A stretch of 64,000 bases of DNA from Pseudomonas cerasi (GTDB lineage Bacteria; Pseudomonadota; Gammaproteobacteria; Pseudomonadales; Pseudomonadaceae). The translations under genes and the position numbers were made by a program. The notes beneath the pieces were generated by a model. It saw nothing but the letters and a program-made list of their open reading frames with translations. It had not been told where the DNA came from and searched no databases. Where the stretch lies: NCBI RefSeq assembly GCF_900074915.1, contig NZ_LT222319.1:4063001-4127000 (forward strand), written 5' to 3'. Of the stretch, positions 18,446-25,613 are shown piece by piece. Each line of letters begins with the position of its first letter. Position 1 is the stretch's first letter.

Positions 18446-19579
18446 ATGCGCAAATTCTTCGCCATCTGCCTGGTTCTGCTGAGTATTGCCAGCCTTGTCA
18501 GCTACGCAATCTGGACCGGACAACGCCCGGCGGGTCACTACCTGTCCGATCTGCGCATTCGTCTGGCCATCAATGAAGGCCAGCCCGGAGAACGCGGCAA
18601 TCTGCTGGGGATCGAGCCCGAGCTGTTTCCGACTGATTACCAGAACATTGAGCGACTGCACCGCAAGCTCGCCGCTTATCTGCAACAGGCCCGTGAAAAT
18701 GGCCTGATCAACCCACGAACGGTGGTGGTACTGCCGGAACATATCGGCACCTGGCTGTTCGCCAGTGGCGAGAAGGATCAGCTCTATCAAGCTGCCACGC
18801 TGGATGAAGCCATGGACTGGCTGTCGTGGAGCAATCCGCTGCAATTCATCAAAGCGATGCTGGGGGCCGAAGGCCGGGACCGTCTGGATGACGCCCACCT
18901 GCGGATCAAGGCCCGATCGATGGCGCGGGACTATCAGACACTGTTTGGCGGGCTGGCCAGAGAGTTCGGCGTCACACTGGTGGCCGGTTCAATTGTGCTG
19001 CCCGATCCCAGTGTTGAAGGTGGTCAGCTGAAAGTCGGCAGCGGCGCCCTGTATAACAGCAGCCTGACATTTGGCAGCGATGGCCTGCCGCTCGGTCAGC
19101 CGCAGCGTCAGTTGTACGCCGAGCGCTATCAGAGGCGTTATGTGCACACGGCAAGCGACGCACCGTTGTATGTGGTCGACACCCCGGCCGGGCGTCTGGG
19201 GGTGCTGATCGGTAGCGACAGCTGGTACCCGGAGAATTACGCGCGCCTGAACCAGAGCGGTGCACAACTGATTGCGGTGCCGGCCTTTGTGATCGGCAAG
19301 GCCGCCTGGTCCCAACCGTGGCGCAAGCCTCGGCACTCAGACATCGACGTGCCGAACGAAACGCCTAGTGAGGGCGACGCCTGGCATCACCTGACATTGA
19401 CCGGCCGTGCTCCGCAAAGCACTTCGCAGGCCGGGATCAGTGTATTCATGCGCGGACAGTTCTGGAATCAGGGCGTGGCCGGGCAAAGTTTTGCCAGCCA
19501 CGCAGGGCAAACGATCGCCGAGCCGCAGCAGGAAAATGCTGCCACTGGCGGCGCGCGCCTGATCAACCTCTGGCTTTGA
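18446..19579 (+). CDS. Membrane-anchored nitrilase-fold protein lacking the catalytic cysteine
   Basis: A 377-aa protein with an N-terminal signal anchor (residues 4-23) and a carbon-nitrogen hydrolase-like domain. The glutamate of the nitrilase triad is visible in VVLPEHIG (E98). The cysteine motif I-C-x-(D/E)-x3-P-E reads IGSDSWYPE at 255-263, so glycine replaces cysteine, and the usual lysine segment (RQLYAERYQRR) has no lysine. It is therefore probably a binding or structural homologue rather than an amidase. An AraC regulator starts 2 nt downstream, so the pair is likely functionally linked. Confidence 0.75.
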   Translation: MRKFFAICLVLLSIASLVSYAIWTGQRPAGHYLSDLRIRLAINEGQPGERGNLLGIEPELFPTDYQNIERLHRKLAAYLQQARENGLINPRTVVVLPEHIGTWLFASGEKDQLYQAATLDEAMDWLSWSNPLQFIKAMLGAEGRDRLDDAHLRIKARSMARDYQTLFGGLAREFGVTLVAGSIVLPDPSVEGGQLKVGSGALYNSSLTFGSDGLPLGQPQRQLYAERYQRRYVHTASDAPLYVVDTPAGRLGVLIGSDSWYPENYARLNQSGAQLIAVPAFVIGKAAWSQPWRKPRHSDIDVPNETPSEGDAWHHLTLTGRAPQSTSQAGISVFMRGQFWNQGVAGQSFASHAGQTIAEPQQENAATGGARLINLWL

Positions 19580-19581
19580 CG

Positions 19582-20622
19582 ATGCCGACCCTGACGCTGC
19601 GCCTCGGTGATCTGTCGGTGGGTTTCATCCAGAGCCTGACTGATGCGGTCAACAGTTTCGACAGGAACCCTGACGCGCTGCTGGAGCAGTACGGTCTTGA
19701 CCCGATTCGCCTGAGCCAGGCGCGAGCGCGGCTATCGATCCCGCGCTACATGCGCCTGGGGCATGCCGCCATCCAACTGACCGGCCAGCCCGGGCTGGGG
19801 TTGCGCATGGGCCAGCTCAGTCGTTTTGCGCAGGCAGGTCTGGCCGGTATCACTGCGGCCCAGGCACCCAACGTGCGCGAGGCGGCGCGCACACTGATTC
19901 GCTTTGAGCCCTTGTACGGTTCCAATTATCGCGGCCAGTCGAGTTTCCACGAGGATGCCGGCGGCGCCTGGATGCGCTTCTATTCGATCAGCCCCTATAA
20001 CGCTTACAACAGGTTTGTGGTGGACTCGATTCTAGGTGGCTGGCTGGCTCAGCTTTCGACGCTGGCAGGTACAGAACTGCGCGCACAACGCATCGAGATC
20101 GAATTCGAAGCGCCTGACTATGCCGCGCAGTACGCCGCTTTGAGTGATAACCCGATGGTGTTTGGCGCGGCGACCAATCAACTGCGCCTGGATCAGACCA
20201 GCCTGGCATTACGCAACCCGGACCATTGCCCAAGTACCTGGCGGCACCTGTTGCAGCTGTGCGAAAGCGAACTGGAACAACTGACCCGCACCCGCAGCCT
20301 GCGTGAACGCATCATTCAATTGCTGGGGCCGCTATTGAACGGCGGAAGTGAACCGGATCTGGAGGAAGTGGCGGCAAGGCTCAAACTGCCCACCTGGACG
20401 CTGCGCCGCAAGCTGACCGAGGAAGGTACATGCTTTCGCGCAGTGCTCAATGACACGCGGCGCGATCTGGCGATGACTTATATTCGCGACACTGAACTGG
20501 CGTTCGGGGAGATCGCCTACCTGCTGGGATTCGCTTCTGCCGAAGCCTTTCAACGCGCCTTCAAACGCTGGAACGGGCAGACTCCGGGAGAGTTCCGCCG
20601 CAGCCAGCGTCAAAGCGCATGA
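19582..20622 (+). CDS. AraC family transcriptional regulator
   Basis: A 346-aa regulator with an N-terminal arabinose-binding-like domain of the OruR/Arabinose_bd type (about 20-210) and a C-terminal double helix-turn-helix (about 250-340), where FGEIAYLLGFASAEAFQRAFKRW is the second HTH. It binds DNA and responds to an unknown effector. The ATG at 19582 follows the nitrilase-like gene by 2 nt, so the two form an operon. An in-frame TTG at 19576 overlaps the upstream gene. Confidence 0.9.
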   Translation: MPTLTLRLGDLSVGFIQSLTDAVNSFDRNPDALLEQYGLDPIRLSQARARLSIPRYMRLGHAAIQLTGQPGLGLRMGQLSRFAQAGLAGITAAQAPNVREAARTLIRFEPLYGSNYRGQSSFHEDAGGAWMRFYSISPYNAYNRFVVDSILGGWLAQLSTLAGTELRAQRIEIEFEAPDYAAQYAALSDNPMVFGAATNQLRLDQTSLALRNPDHCPSTWRHLLQLCESELEQLTRTRSLRERIIQLLGPLLNGGSEPDLEEVAARLKLPTWTLRRKLTEEGTCFRAVLNDTRRDLAMTYIRDTELAFGEIAYLLGFASAEAFQRAFKRWNGQTPGEFRRSQRQSA

Positions 20623-20628
20623 AGCCGT

Positions 20629-20715
20629 TCACAGTTCGGTAGCGTCGTCGGCAGGCTCTACCGGGTCCAGTTCCGATGCACGGTGTTCAAGTAGTTCTTC
20701 CTGGTATTCGTCCAT
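20629..20715 (-). CDS. 28-residue acidic small protein
   Basis: The minus strand has ATG at 20715 preceded by AGAGGG, a good ribosome binding site. It reads MDEYQEELLEHRASELDPVE and then an acidic tail ending DDATEL. I recall very similar short acidic proteins annotated as hypothetical in other Pseudomonas, but I cannot verify this. No function is known. It lies tail to tail with the AraC gene. It could be spurious because of its length. Confidence 0.45.
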   Translation of the reverse strand: MDEYQEELLEHRASELDPVEPADDATEL

Positions 20716-20888
20716 TTCTTCGCCCTCTTGGCTGAGTGAGTGGGGGTGATAATCAAAGCTGAAATAACTGACCGCAAGATCAACATTAAAGTGCCAATGT
20801 GAAATAAAAATGTTGATTCCTGTCAAACAGACGAAAAAGACCGCGGCCGATTCAGCACTCCCCTCAACTCTCTAGCGGACGGGCGCTA

Positions 20889-20918
20889 TTGACTTGCATG
20901 CCAGTGTCGACCTAACCT
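20889..20918 (+). promoter_or_regulatory. Probable sigma-70 promoter of the ilvA leader
   Basis: TTGACT at 20889-20894 and TAACCT at 20913-20918 are spaced by 18 nt. Transcription would begin about 20925, at or next to the ATG of the leader peptide. That would make the leader mRNA nearly leaderless, consistent with the lack of a Shine-Dalgarno sequence before that ATG. Confidence 0.5.
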
Positions 20919-20925
20919 CCTGCTC

Positions 20926-20991
20926 ATGAACCTCATCAAGCACAACCTCGGCCAGATTATTATTACCGTCATTCCAGTCATGGCGGGTTAG
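20926..20991 (+). CDS. Ile/Val/Leu-rich leader peptide of ilvA
   Basis: A 21-codon frame starting MNLIKHNLGQ and continuing with IIITVIPVMAG. It has five isoleucine codons, four of them within six codons (20956-20973), plus valine and leucine, the end products controlled by threonine deaminase. The stop at 20989-20991 lies on the 5' arm of an alternative hairpin that precludes the terminator at 21006-21035. This is the architecture of a ribosome-mediated attenuator. There is no obvious Shine-Dalgarno; initiation may be leaderless. Confidence 0.75.
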   Translation: MNLIKHNLGQIIITVIPVMAG

Positions 20992-21035
20992 CCGACGTTT
21001 GCAAAAAACCCGCCCTGGAGGCGGGTTTCTTCTGT
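20982..21035 (+). terminator. Attenuator: antiterminator and rho-independent terminator
   Basis: The terminator stem is aaacccgcc (21006-21014), loop ctgga, ggcgggttt (21020-21028), followed by a T-rich run. An identical ggcgggtt at 20982-20989 inside the end of the leader frame can pair with aacccgcc (21007-21014) instead. A ribosome stalled on the isoleucine codons leaves that arm free and antitermination results. A ribosome that reaches the leader stop covers it and termination results. Confidence 0.8.
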
Positions 21036-21070
21036 CTCCCGGGCAACAATTGCCGAATCAGGAGTCAGAC

Positions 21071-21184
21071 ATGATCGCCATCCCTCGCTCTATTGCCATT
21101 CTCGCCACTCTGGACCTGATTATCGATCTGCCGCGCGCGTTCGCCGAGTATCCAGGCACCACGTATGAAGAGGCGATGCGATGA
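21071..21184 (+). CDS. 37-residue Ile-rich ORF coupled to ilvA
   Basis: The ATG at 21071 has GGAG six nt upstream. The frame begins MIAIPRSIAILATLDLIIDL, with six isoleucines in 18 residues, and ends by overlapping the ilvA start (ATGA). It lies after the attenuator, so it is made only in read-through transcripts. It may couple translation to ilvA or act as a second isoleucine sensor. I do not recognise it as a known family. Confidence 0.6.
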   Translation: MIAIPRSIAILATLDLIIDLPRAFAEYPGTTYEEAMR

Positions 21185-22716
21185 GCCAGGGCCCGCACGA
21201 TCTGCTCAACTATTACGCGCGCAAAATCCTCACCTCCCGCGTCTACGACGTTGCCATCGAAACGCCGCTGCAAGGCGCTCGCCAGCTGTCCGAACGGCTG
21301 GGCAATCAGGTGCTGCTCAAGCGCGAAGACCTGCAGCCGGTGTTCTCGTTCAAGATTCGCGGCGCGTACAACAAGCTCGCGCAATTGCCCGCAGAGCAGA
21401 CTGCACGGGGCGTGGTGACGGCATCGGCGGGCAATCATGCCCAGGGCCTGGCGCTGGCGGCACGCGAGTTGGGGATCAAGGCGACCATCGTCATGCCGCG
21501 CACCACGCCGGAGATCAAGGTCGAAGGTGTGCGCTCGCGGGGTGCCACCGTGGTGCTGCACGGCGATTCCTTCCCGGAAGCGCTGGCCTACTCGCTGAAG
21601 CTGGTCGACGAGCAGGGCTTCGTCTACATCCATCCGTATGACGACCCCGACACCATCGCCGGGCAAGGCACTGTAGCGATGGAGATTCTTCGTCAGCAAC
21701 CGGGCCAGCTGGATGCGATCTTTGTTCCGGTCGGGGGCGGCGGTCTGATTGCCGGTATCGCGGCGTATGTGAAATACCTGCGCCCGGAGATCAGGGTGAT
21801 CGGCGTCGAGCCGGACGACTCCAACTGCCTGCAAGCGGCGATGGCCGCCGGGGAGCGCGTGGTGCTGAGCCAGGTCGGGCTGTTTGCCGATGGCGTGGCG
21901 GTCGCGCAGATCGGCCACCACACCTTCGAAGTGTGCCGCCATTATGTCGATGAAGTGATCACCGTCAGCACCGACGAGATCTGCGCGGCGATCAAGGACA
22001 TCTACGACGACACCCGTTCGATCACCGAGCCCTCCGGCGCGCTGGGCGTGGCCGGGATCAAGAAATATGTCGAGCAGCGCGGCGTCAGCGGGCAGACGCT
22101 GGTGGCGATTGATTCAGGGGCCAACGTCAACTTCGACCGCTTGCGTCACGTGGCCGAGCGCGCCGAACTGGGCGAAGGCCGCGAGGCGATCATTGCGGTG
22201 ACCATCCCCGAACAACCGGGCAGCTTCAAGGCGTTCTGCGAGGCCATCGGCAAACGGCAGATCACCGAATTCAACTACCGCTATCACACCGATCGCGAGG
22301 CGCACATCTTCGTCGGCGTGCAGACCCATCCCGAGAACGACCCACGCAGCGCCCTGATCGTCAGCCTGACCGGCCAGGGCTTCCCGGTGCTGGACCTGAC
22401 CGACAACGAACTGGCCAAACTGCATATTCGCCACATGGTTGGCGGGCATGCCGAGCGGGTCAATGATGAAGTGGTGCTGCGCTTCGAGTTCCCGGAGCGA
22501 CCGGGCGCGCTGTTCAACTTCCTCAACCGTCTGGGCGGCCGCTGGACCATCTCCATGTTCCACTACCGCAACCACGGCGCTGCTGACGGCCGGGTGGTTG
22601 CCGGGCTGGTGGTGCCGGAGGAAGAGCGGCATCTGGTGGGTGCTGCGCTGGATGAGATTGGTTACCCGTATTGGGACGAGAGCGAGAACCCGGCGTACAG
22701 GCTGTTTCTGGGCTAA
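21181..22716 (+). CDS. ilvA: Threonine ammonia-lyase, biosynthetic
   Basis: A 511-aa PLP enzyme that deaminates L-threonine to 2-oxobutanoate, the first step of isoleucine synthesis. The PLP lysine lies in FSFKIRGAYNK (K58), SAGNHAQG contacts the cofactor phosphate and GGGGLIAG is the glycine loop. Two C-terminal ACT-like regulatory domains (about 330-505, each with a PGSFKAF/PGALFNF element) identify the allosteric biosynthetic form inhibited by isoleucine. The length matches E. coli IlvA. Expression appears controlled by the attenuator and mini-ORF upstream. Confidence 0.96.
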   Translation: MSQGPHDLLNYYARKILTSRVYDVAIETPLQGARQLSERLGNQVLLKREDLQPVFSFKIRGAYNKLAQLPAEQTARGVVTASAGNHAQGLALAARELGIKATIVMPRTTPEIKVEGVRSRGATVVLHGDSFPEALAYSLKLVDEQGFVYIHPYDDPDTIAGQGTVAMEILRQQPGQLDAIFVPVGGGGLIAGIAAYVKYLRPEIRVIGVEPDDSNCLQAAMAAGERVVLSQVGLFADGVAVAQIGHHTFEVCRHYVDEVITVSTDEICAAIKDIYDDTRSITEPSGALGVAGIKKYVEQRGVSGQTLVAIDSGANVNFDRLRHVAERAELGEGREAIIAVTIPEQPGSFKAFCEAIGKRQITEFNYRYHTDREAHIFVGVQTHPENDPRSALIVSLTGQGFPVLDLTDNELAKLHIRHMVGGHAERVNDEVVLRFEFPERPGALFNFLNRLGGRWTISMFHYRNHGAADGRVVAGLVVPEEERHLVGAALDEIGYPYWDESENPAYRLFLG

Positions 22717-22732
22717 GGCCGGGATATCTCGC

Positions 22733-22810
22733 GTTCCTAACGCTCCGCGTCACAAGAGGACGCAGAGCGTCCAGACCGGCATACCCACGCGGAGCATGGG
22801 CACGATGGGG
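22733..22810. repeat. Pseudomonas extragenic palindromic repeats
   Basis: Between ilvA and the DUF2242 gene lie gttcctaacgctccgcgtcac, the short palindrome ggacgcagagcgtcc (22758-22772) and cccacgcggagcatgggcac. They belong to the same family as the repeats near 13.4 kb. There is no gene in this 127-nt gap. Confidence 0.65.
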
Positions 22811-22843
22811 GTCTGACTGACGACAATCGTTCCGCACAACACC

Positions 22844-23668
22844 TTACTGCGCCGGGGCGGGCTCGACTGGCGTGGGGGCGGTGCTTTCTGCAGATTCTGC
22901 GGCCGGTGTTTCGACCGTTTCAGCCTTGAATGAAGCAGGTTCGGACGGCGCAGGCACTGGTTCGCTTGCAGCAGGCGTAACCGGTTCGGCAGCAGGCTCG
23001 GCCTTCGGCGCGTTTTCTGACGACGCAGGCGCCAGCTTCGCAGGCTCGGCAGCCTTGGCGGGAGCCGCCGGGGCTGCGGGAGCCGTGTCAGGCACACCGA
23101 GGTCGGCCTTGGGCTTCTCGACAATATGCGCAGCCTTTTTCACTTCAGGCGGCAGGAAGTTTTCCACCAGACCGAAAAAGCGCTCGTAGAACTTTGCCGA
23201 CGAGACGGTCTCACTGGCGACCTTGACCATCGAGTCGTCAGTCGAGCCTATCGGCATCGACACAGAACCCAGCACGCCGACACCGAGGCTGGCCGAGTTG
23301 TTGGTCTTCTTCAACGCGTAGCGGTCTTGCAGGGCGTTGGCGAACATGGTGGAACTGCCATCCTTCGCATCGGCGGCGCACACCAGATTGAAGCTGATTT
23401 CGATATGCGTATCGCCGGTCTGCTGGAAGCTCTTGCGGCCGGCAATCATCTTCGGGTCGCTGCTGGTGATGATATAGCCCTGACTCAGCAAGGCACGCCG
23501 CCCCGCCTCGCAGTAAGCCATGTCGGTCGCAGGGTAGCTTCGGGAGAAGGTCCCGGCGTCGTCGAAGTGTTCATGGTCATACACCGCCTGCTTGGGCGAT
23601 GAACAGCCGGCTGCAATCAACACGGCAGAAATCCAGAGGGCGGTACGAACGTTCAGTAGCTTAAACAT
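22844..23668 (-). CDS. DUF2242 family lipoprotein
   Basis: A 274-aa predicted lipoprotein. The hydrophobic N-terminus ends in the lipobox LIAAGC (Cys about 22). A globular DUF2242-like domain (about 30-180) contains SMPIGSTDDSMVKVASETVSS. It is followed by a low-complexity Ala/Pro/Glu tail (about 195-274) that probably spans the periplasm. The function is unknown. The start ATG at 23668 (MFKLLNVRTALW) is clear. It converges on ilvA. Confidence 0.88.
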   Translation of the reverse strand: MFKLLNVRTALWISAVLIAAGCSSPKQAVYDHEHFDDAGTFSRSYPATDMAYCEAGRRALLSQGYIITSSDPKMIAGRKSFQQTGDTHIEISFNLVCAADAKDGSSTMFANALQDRYALKKTNNSASLGVGVLGSVSMPIGSTDDSMVKVASETVSSAKFYERFFGLVENFLPPEVKKAAHIVEKPKADLGVPDTAPAAPAAPAKAAEPAKLAPASSENAPKAEPAAEPVTPAASEPVPAPSEPASFKAETVETPAAESAESTAPTPVEPAPAQ

Positions 23669-23837
23669 CGAAAATCCTGAGGAAGGAAAAGACTGCCAGC
23701 AAGACTGCGAACTGGGAAATGGCGGTAAGTCTGCAACAAGGCCGACGCTGGATCAACGTACAGTTCAAAAGGATTTGGATACAAACCGCTCAGGCGCACG
23801 AAGCCAGGCCCTCAGACACACAAAATGCAGACAACAA

Positions 23838-23860
23838 AAAAGCGACCCTAGGGCCGCTTT
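23838..23860 (-). terminator. Terminator downstream of a lost tRNA gene
   Basis: The near-perfect palindrome aaagcg-a-ccctaggg-c-cgcttt is followed on the minus strand by TTTTTTG. It lies about 40 nt downstream of the tRNA 3' end remnant at 23902-23919 and points the right way to have terminated that tRNA transcript. The remainder of the 233-nt gap after the DUF2242 gene shows nothing else. Confidence 0.7.
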
Positions 23861-23901
23861 CTTGTTTGCTTCAAGGAGTTCAAGGGCCTTGAAGCGGTGT
23901 A

Positions 23902-23919
23902 TGGCGCAGCGGACGGGAC
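23902..23919 (-). other. tRNA 3' end remnant, probable attachment site (att)
   Basis: The minus strand reads gtcccgtccgctgcgcca, identical as far as I recall to the 3' end (T-arm, acceptor stem, CCA) of Pseudomonas tRNA-Asp. The tRNA body is missing: the match ends abruptly at 23919. Integrases of genomic islands recombine at tRNA 3' ends and leave exactly this kind of fragment at one junction, with the intact tRNA at the other. Everything to the right looks accessory. The intact copy would lie beyond the window. Confidence 0.65.
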
Positions 23920-24177
23920 CATAACTCATCCTCTAACAGTTTGAAAAATCGGTGATTTAAAAAATAAACCTATCGCTGGTGGACTGAATTATGTACTCAT
24001 CACTCAGCGCTGTAAATGACGCCATCTGAACACATTTTGAACAAGCCCTTCTAGCCAGGTGACGCATGTGAAGGAGCACTGGTCTAAAGGGAAAGGGAAA
24101 GGGAATGGGGATGGTCTGAACAGTCCCGCGGCATTGGGAAAGCCTTAAACCATTCTCCCTTCGCCGTCCGGATTGGC
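23920..24177. other. AT-rich non-coding stretch after the att remnant
   Basis: There is no gene. Composition drops in GC relative to the DNA on the left. A short aaaggg tandem run occurs at about 24088-24106. This is consistent with island-terminal DNA. No integrase gene is seen at this end. Confidence 0.4.
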
Positions 24178-24486
24178 TTATTCAATAAATCGATTACGAC
24201 CGGCCAATACCGCAAAGACAATCTGCAGGCACGCCGCAGATAACAGCAACCACAGCGATACCTGCCACGAGCCGAAAACACCATGCATCCAACCGGCCAG
24301 ATACGGCCCCGCCGATCCTAAGCCATAGCCTACACATTGGGCCATGACCGACACCGAGCTCGCCTGGTGGTGATCACGAACCCGTAGACCCAATAATGTC
24401 AGGCACGTGACCATCGACATCCCTGCCCCCATCCCGGCGAACAATAACCAGATCAAAGCCAAGGCAGGGGCCACTTCGGCATCTGC
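24178..24486 (-). pseudogene. C-terminal remnant of a CynX/NimT-type MFS transporter
   Basis: About 98 codons ending GRNRFIE read as the last three to four helices of a cyanate/nitroimidazole-type MFS carrier (SVMAQCVGYGLGSAGPYLAG is the recognisable core). The rest of the gene is absent upstream. The DNA between it and ctlX (24487-24640) contains another unidentified remnant on the plus strand ending GINAVNTLQGFEF at about 24592. It is a truncated, non-functional transporter. Confidence 0.75.
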
Positions 24487-24640
24487 CGCAGTATTACTCC
24501 AACGTCGCTAGCTCATGTCCGTTGGCTCACTTCCTTACCGGTGATGAGATCGGCATCAACGCGGTCAACACGCTTCAGGGCTTCGAGTTCTAACGCGGTG
24601 ACGAAAAAAGCCCCCACCTCAAAGAGGGATTTTCACTGGA

Positions 24641-25579
24641 CTACTTGCGAGGAGAGAGGTGAATCCCAGCGATCATGCATCGCACCGAGCCACCAGCCAT
24701 CTCGATAGTCGGCACATCCAAAGGCACCAACCTGGCCGAGCGTTCAATCCGCTGTTTCTGCTCATGCGTCAGGCTGTTGAACGCCCGGTGAGAGAGGGCC
24801 AAGATCCGCCCATCACGCCCCGACAATTCAATGGCATTGCCGGCAAACTCGCCGATCTGCTGGTTGGTTAGATCGATGACATATCGGCCCGACTCCATCA
24901 GTCGCATACGCACTTCCTCTGCACGGGCCTTGTTCGTGAAGGTGCCAAAACCAACAAGTGCGAACTCGGTGGCCACGCACATCAGGACGTTGGTGTGATA
25001 GATCGGTGTGCCCTTCTCGTCCGCCGTATCGAACACCATCGGCTCGAAATTAAAGTGCGTGCTAAATCGCTCTAAAGCAATTGGATCTGCTCGGTTAGAA
25101 CGGGCGGTGTAGGCCACGCGAGACATGTGGTCGAACACCATTGCGCCTGTGCCTTCCAGGAAGAGCTCGTCTTGCTCTAGGCCAGAGTAGTCAATTACGT
25201 CTTGAACTCGGTATTCTTGCTTGAGCATTTCAATCACGTCGCCACGGCGCTCACGCCGACGGTTGGGCGAGTACATCGAATAGATCGCGACATGGCCGCC
25301 CGGATGTGTCGAGAACCAGTTGTTCGGGAAGACCGAATCAGGAGTGTCGTTCTCGCCGAAGTCGTCGAAAAGATGAACACGAACGCCTTCAGCCTCCAAA
25401 CGCCCTGCCGCCTCGGTAACCTCATATCGAGCAACTACTGAGATGGTATGCGCTGCAATGTCAGGGCTTGAGATTTGGAACGAGTTATCCGCAGCAGTTT
25501 CTGGATTTGGTGTGAAGGCGTGAGGCCTGACCATAACCACTGCTGCTGGAGCTTGAATCGAACGCGTAGGAAATGCCAT
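24641..25579 (-). CDS. ctlX: Citrulline utilization hydrolase CtlX (guanidino-modifying superfamily)
   Basis: A 312-aa enzyme of the arginine deiminase/amidinotransferase fold. Candidate catalytic elements are visible in order: SVFPNNWFSTH, FLEGTGAMVFDH, IYHTNVLMCV (His) and, near the C-terminus, GGSVRCMIAG (nucleophilic Cys). CtlX family members hydrolyse the ureido group of citrulline to give ornithine. The ornithine cyclodeaminase gene lies 34 nt upstream on the same strand, so citrulline to ornithine to proline is the natural reading. It is probably regulated by the divergent Lrp-type gene. Confidence 0.85.
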   Translation of the reverse strand: MAFPTRSIQAPAAVVMVRPHAFTPNPETAADNSFQISSPDIAAHTISVVARYEVTEAAGRLEAEGVRVHLFDDFGENDTPDSVFPNNWFSTHPGGHVAIYSMYSPNRRRERRGDVIEMLKQEYRVQDVIDYSGLEQDELFLEGTGAMVFDHMSRVAYTARSNRADPIALERFSTHFNFEPMVFDTADEKGTPIYHTNVLMCVATEFALVGFGTFTNKARAEEVRMRLMESGRYVIDLTNQQIGEFAGNAIELSGRDGRILALSHRAFNSLTHEQKQRIERSARLVPLDVPTIEMAGGSVRCMIAGIHLSPRK

Positions 25580-25613
25580 TCAGAAATACCGATATTGGAG
25601 GCTGATCTTAGAG

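Noticed and set aside
24487..24640. Plus-strand remnant ending GINAVNTLQGFEF
   Set aside because: Too short to assign; could be the tail of a lost gene but no family is recognised.
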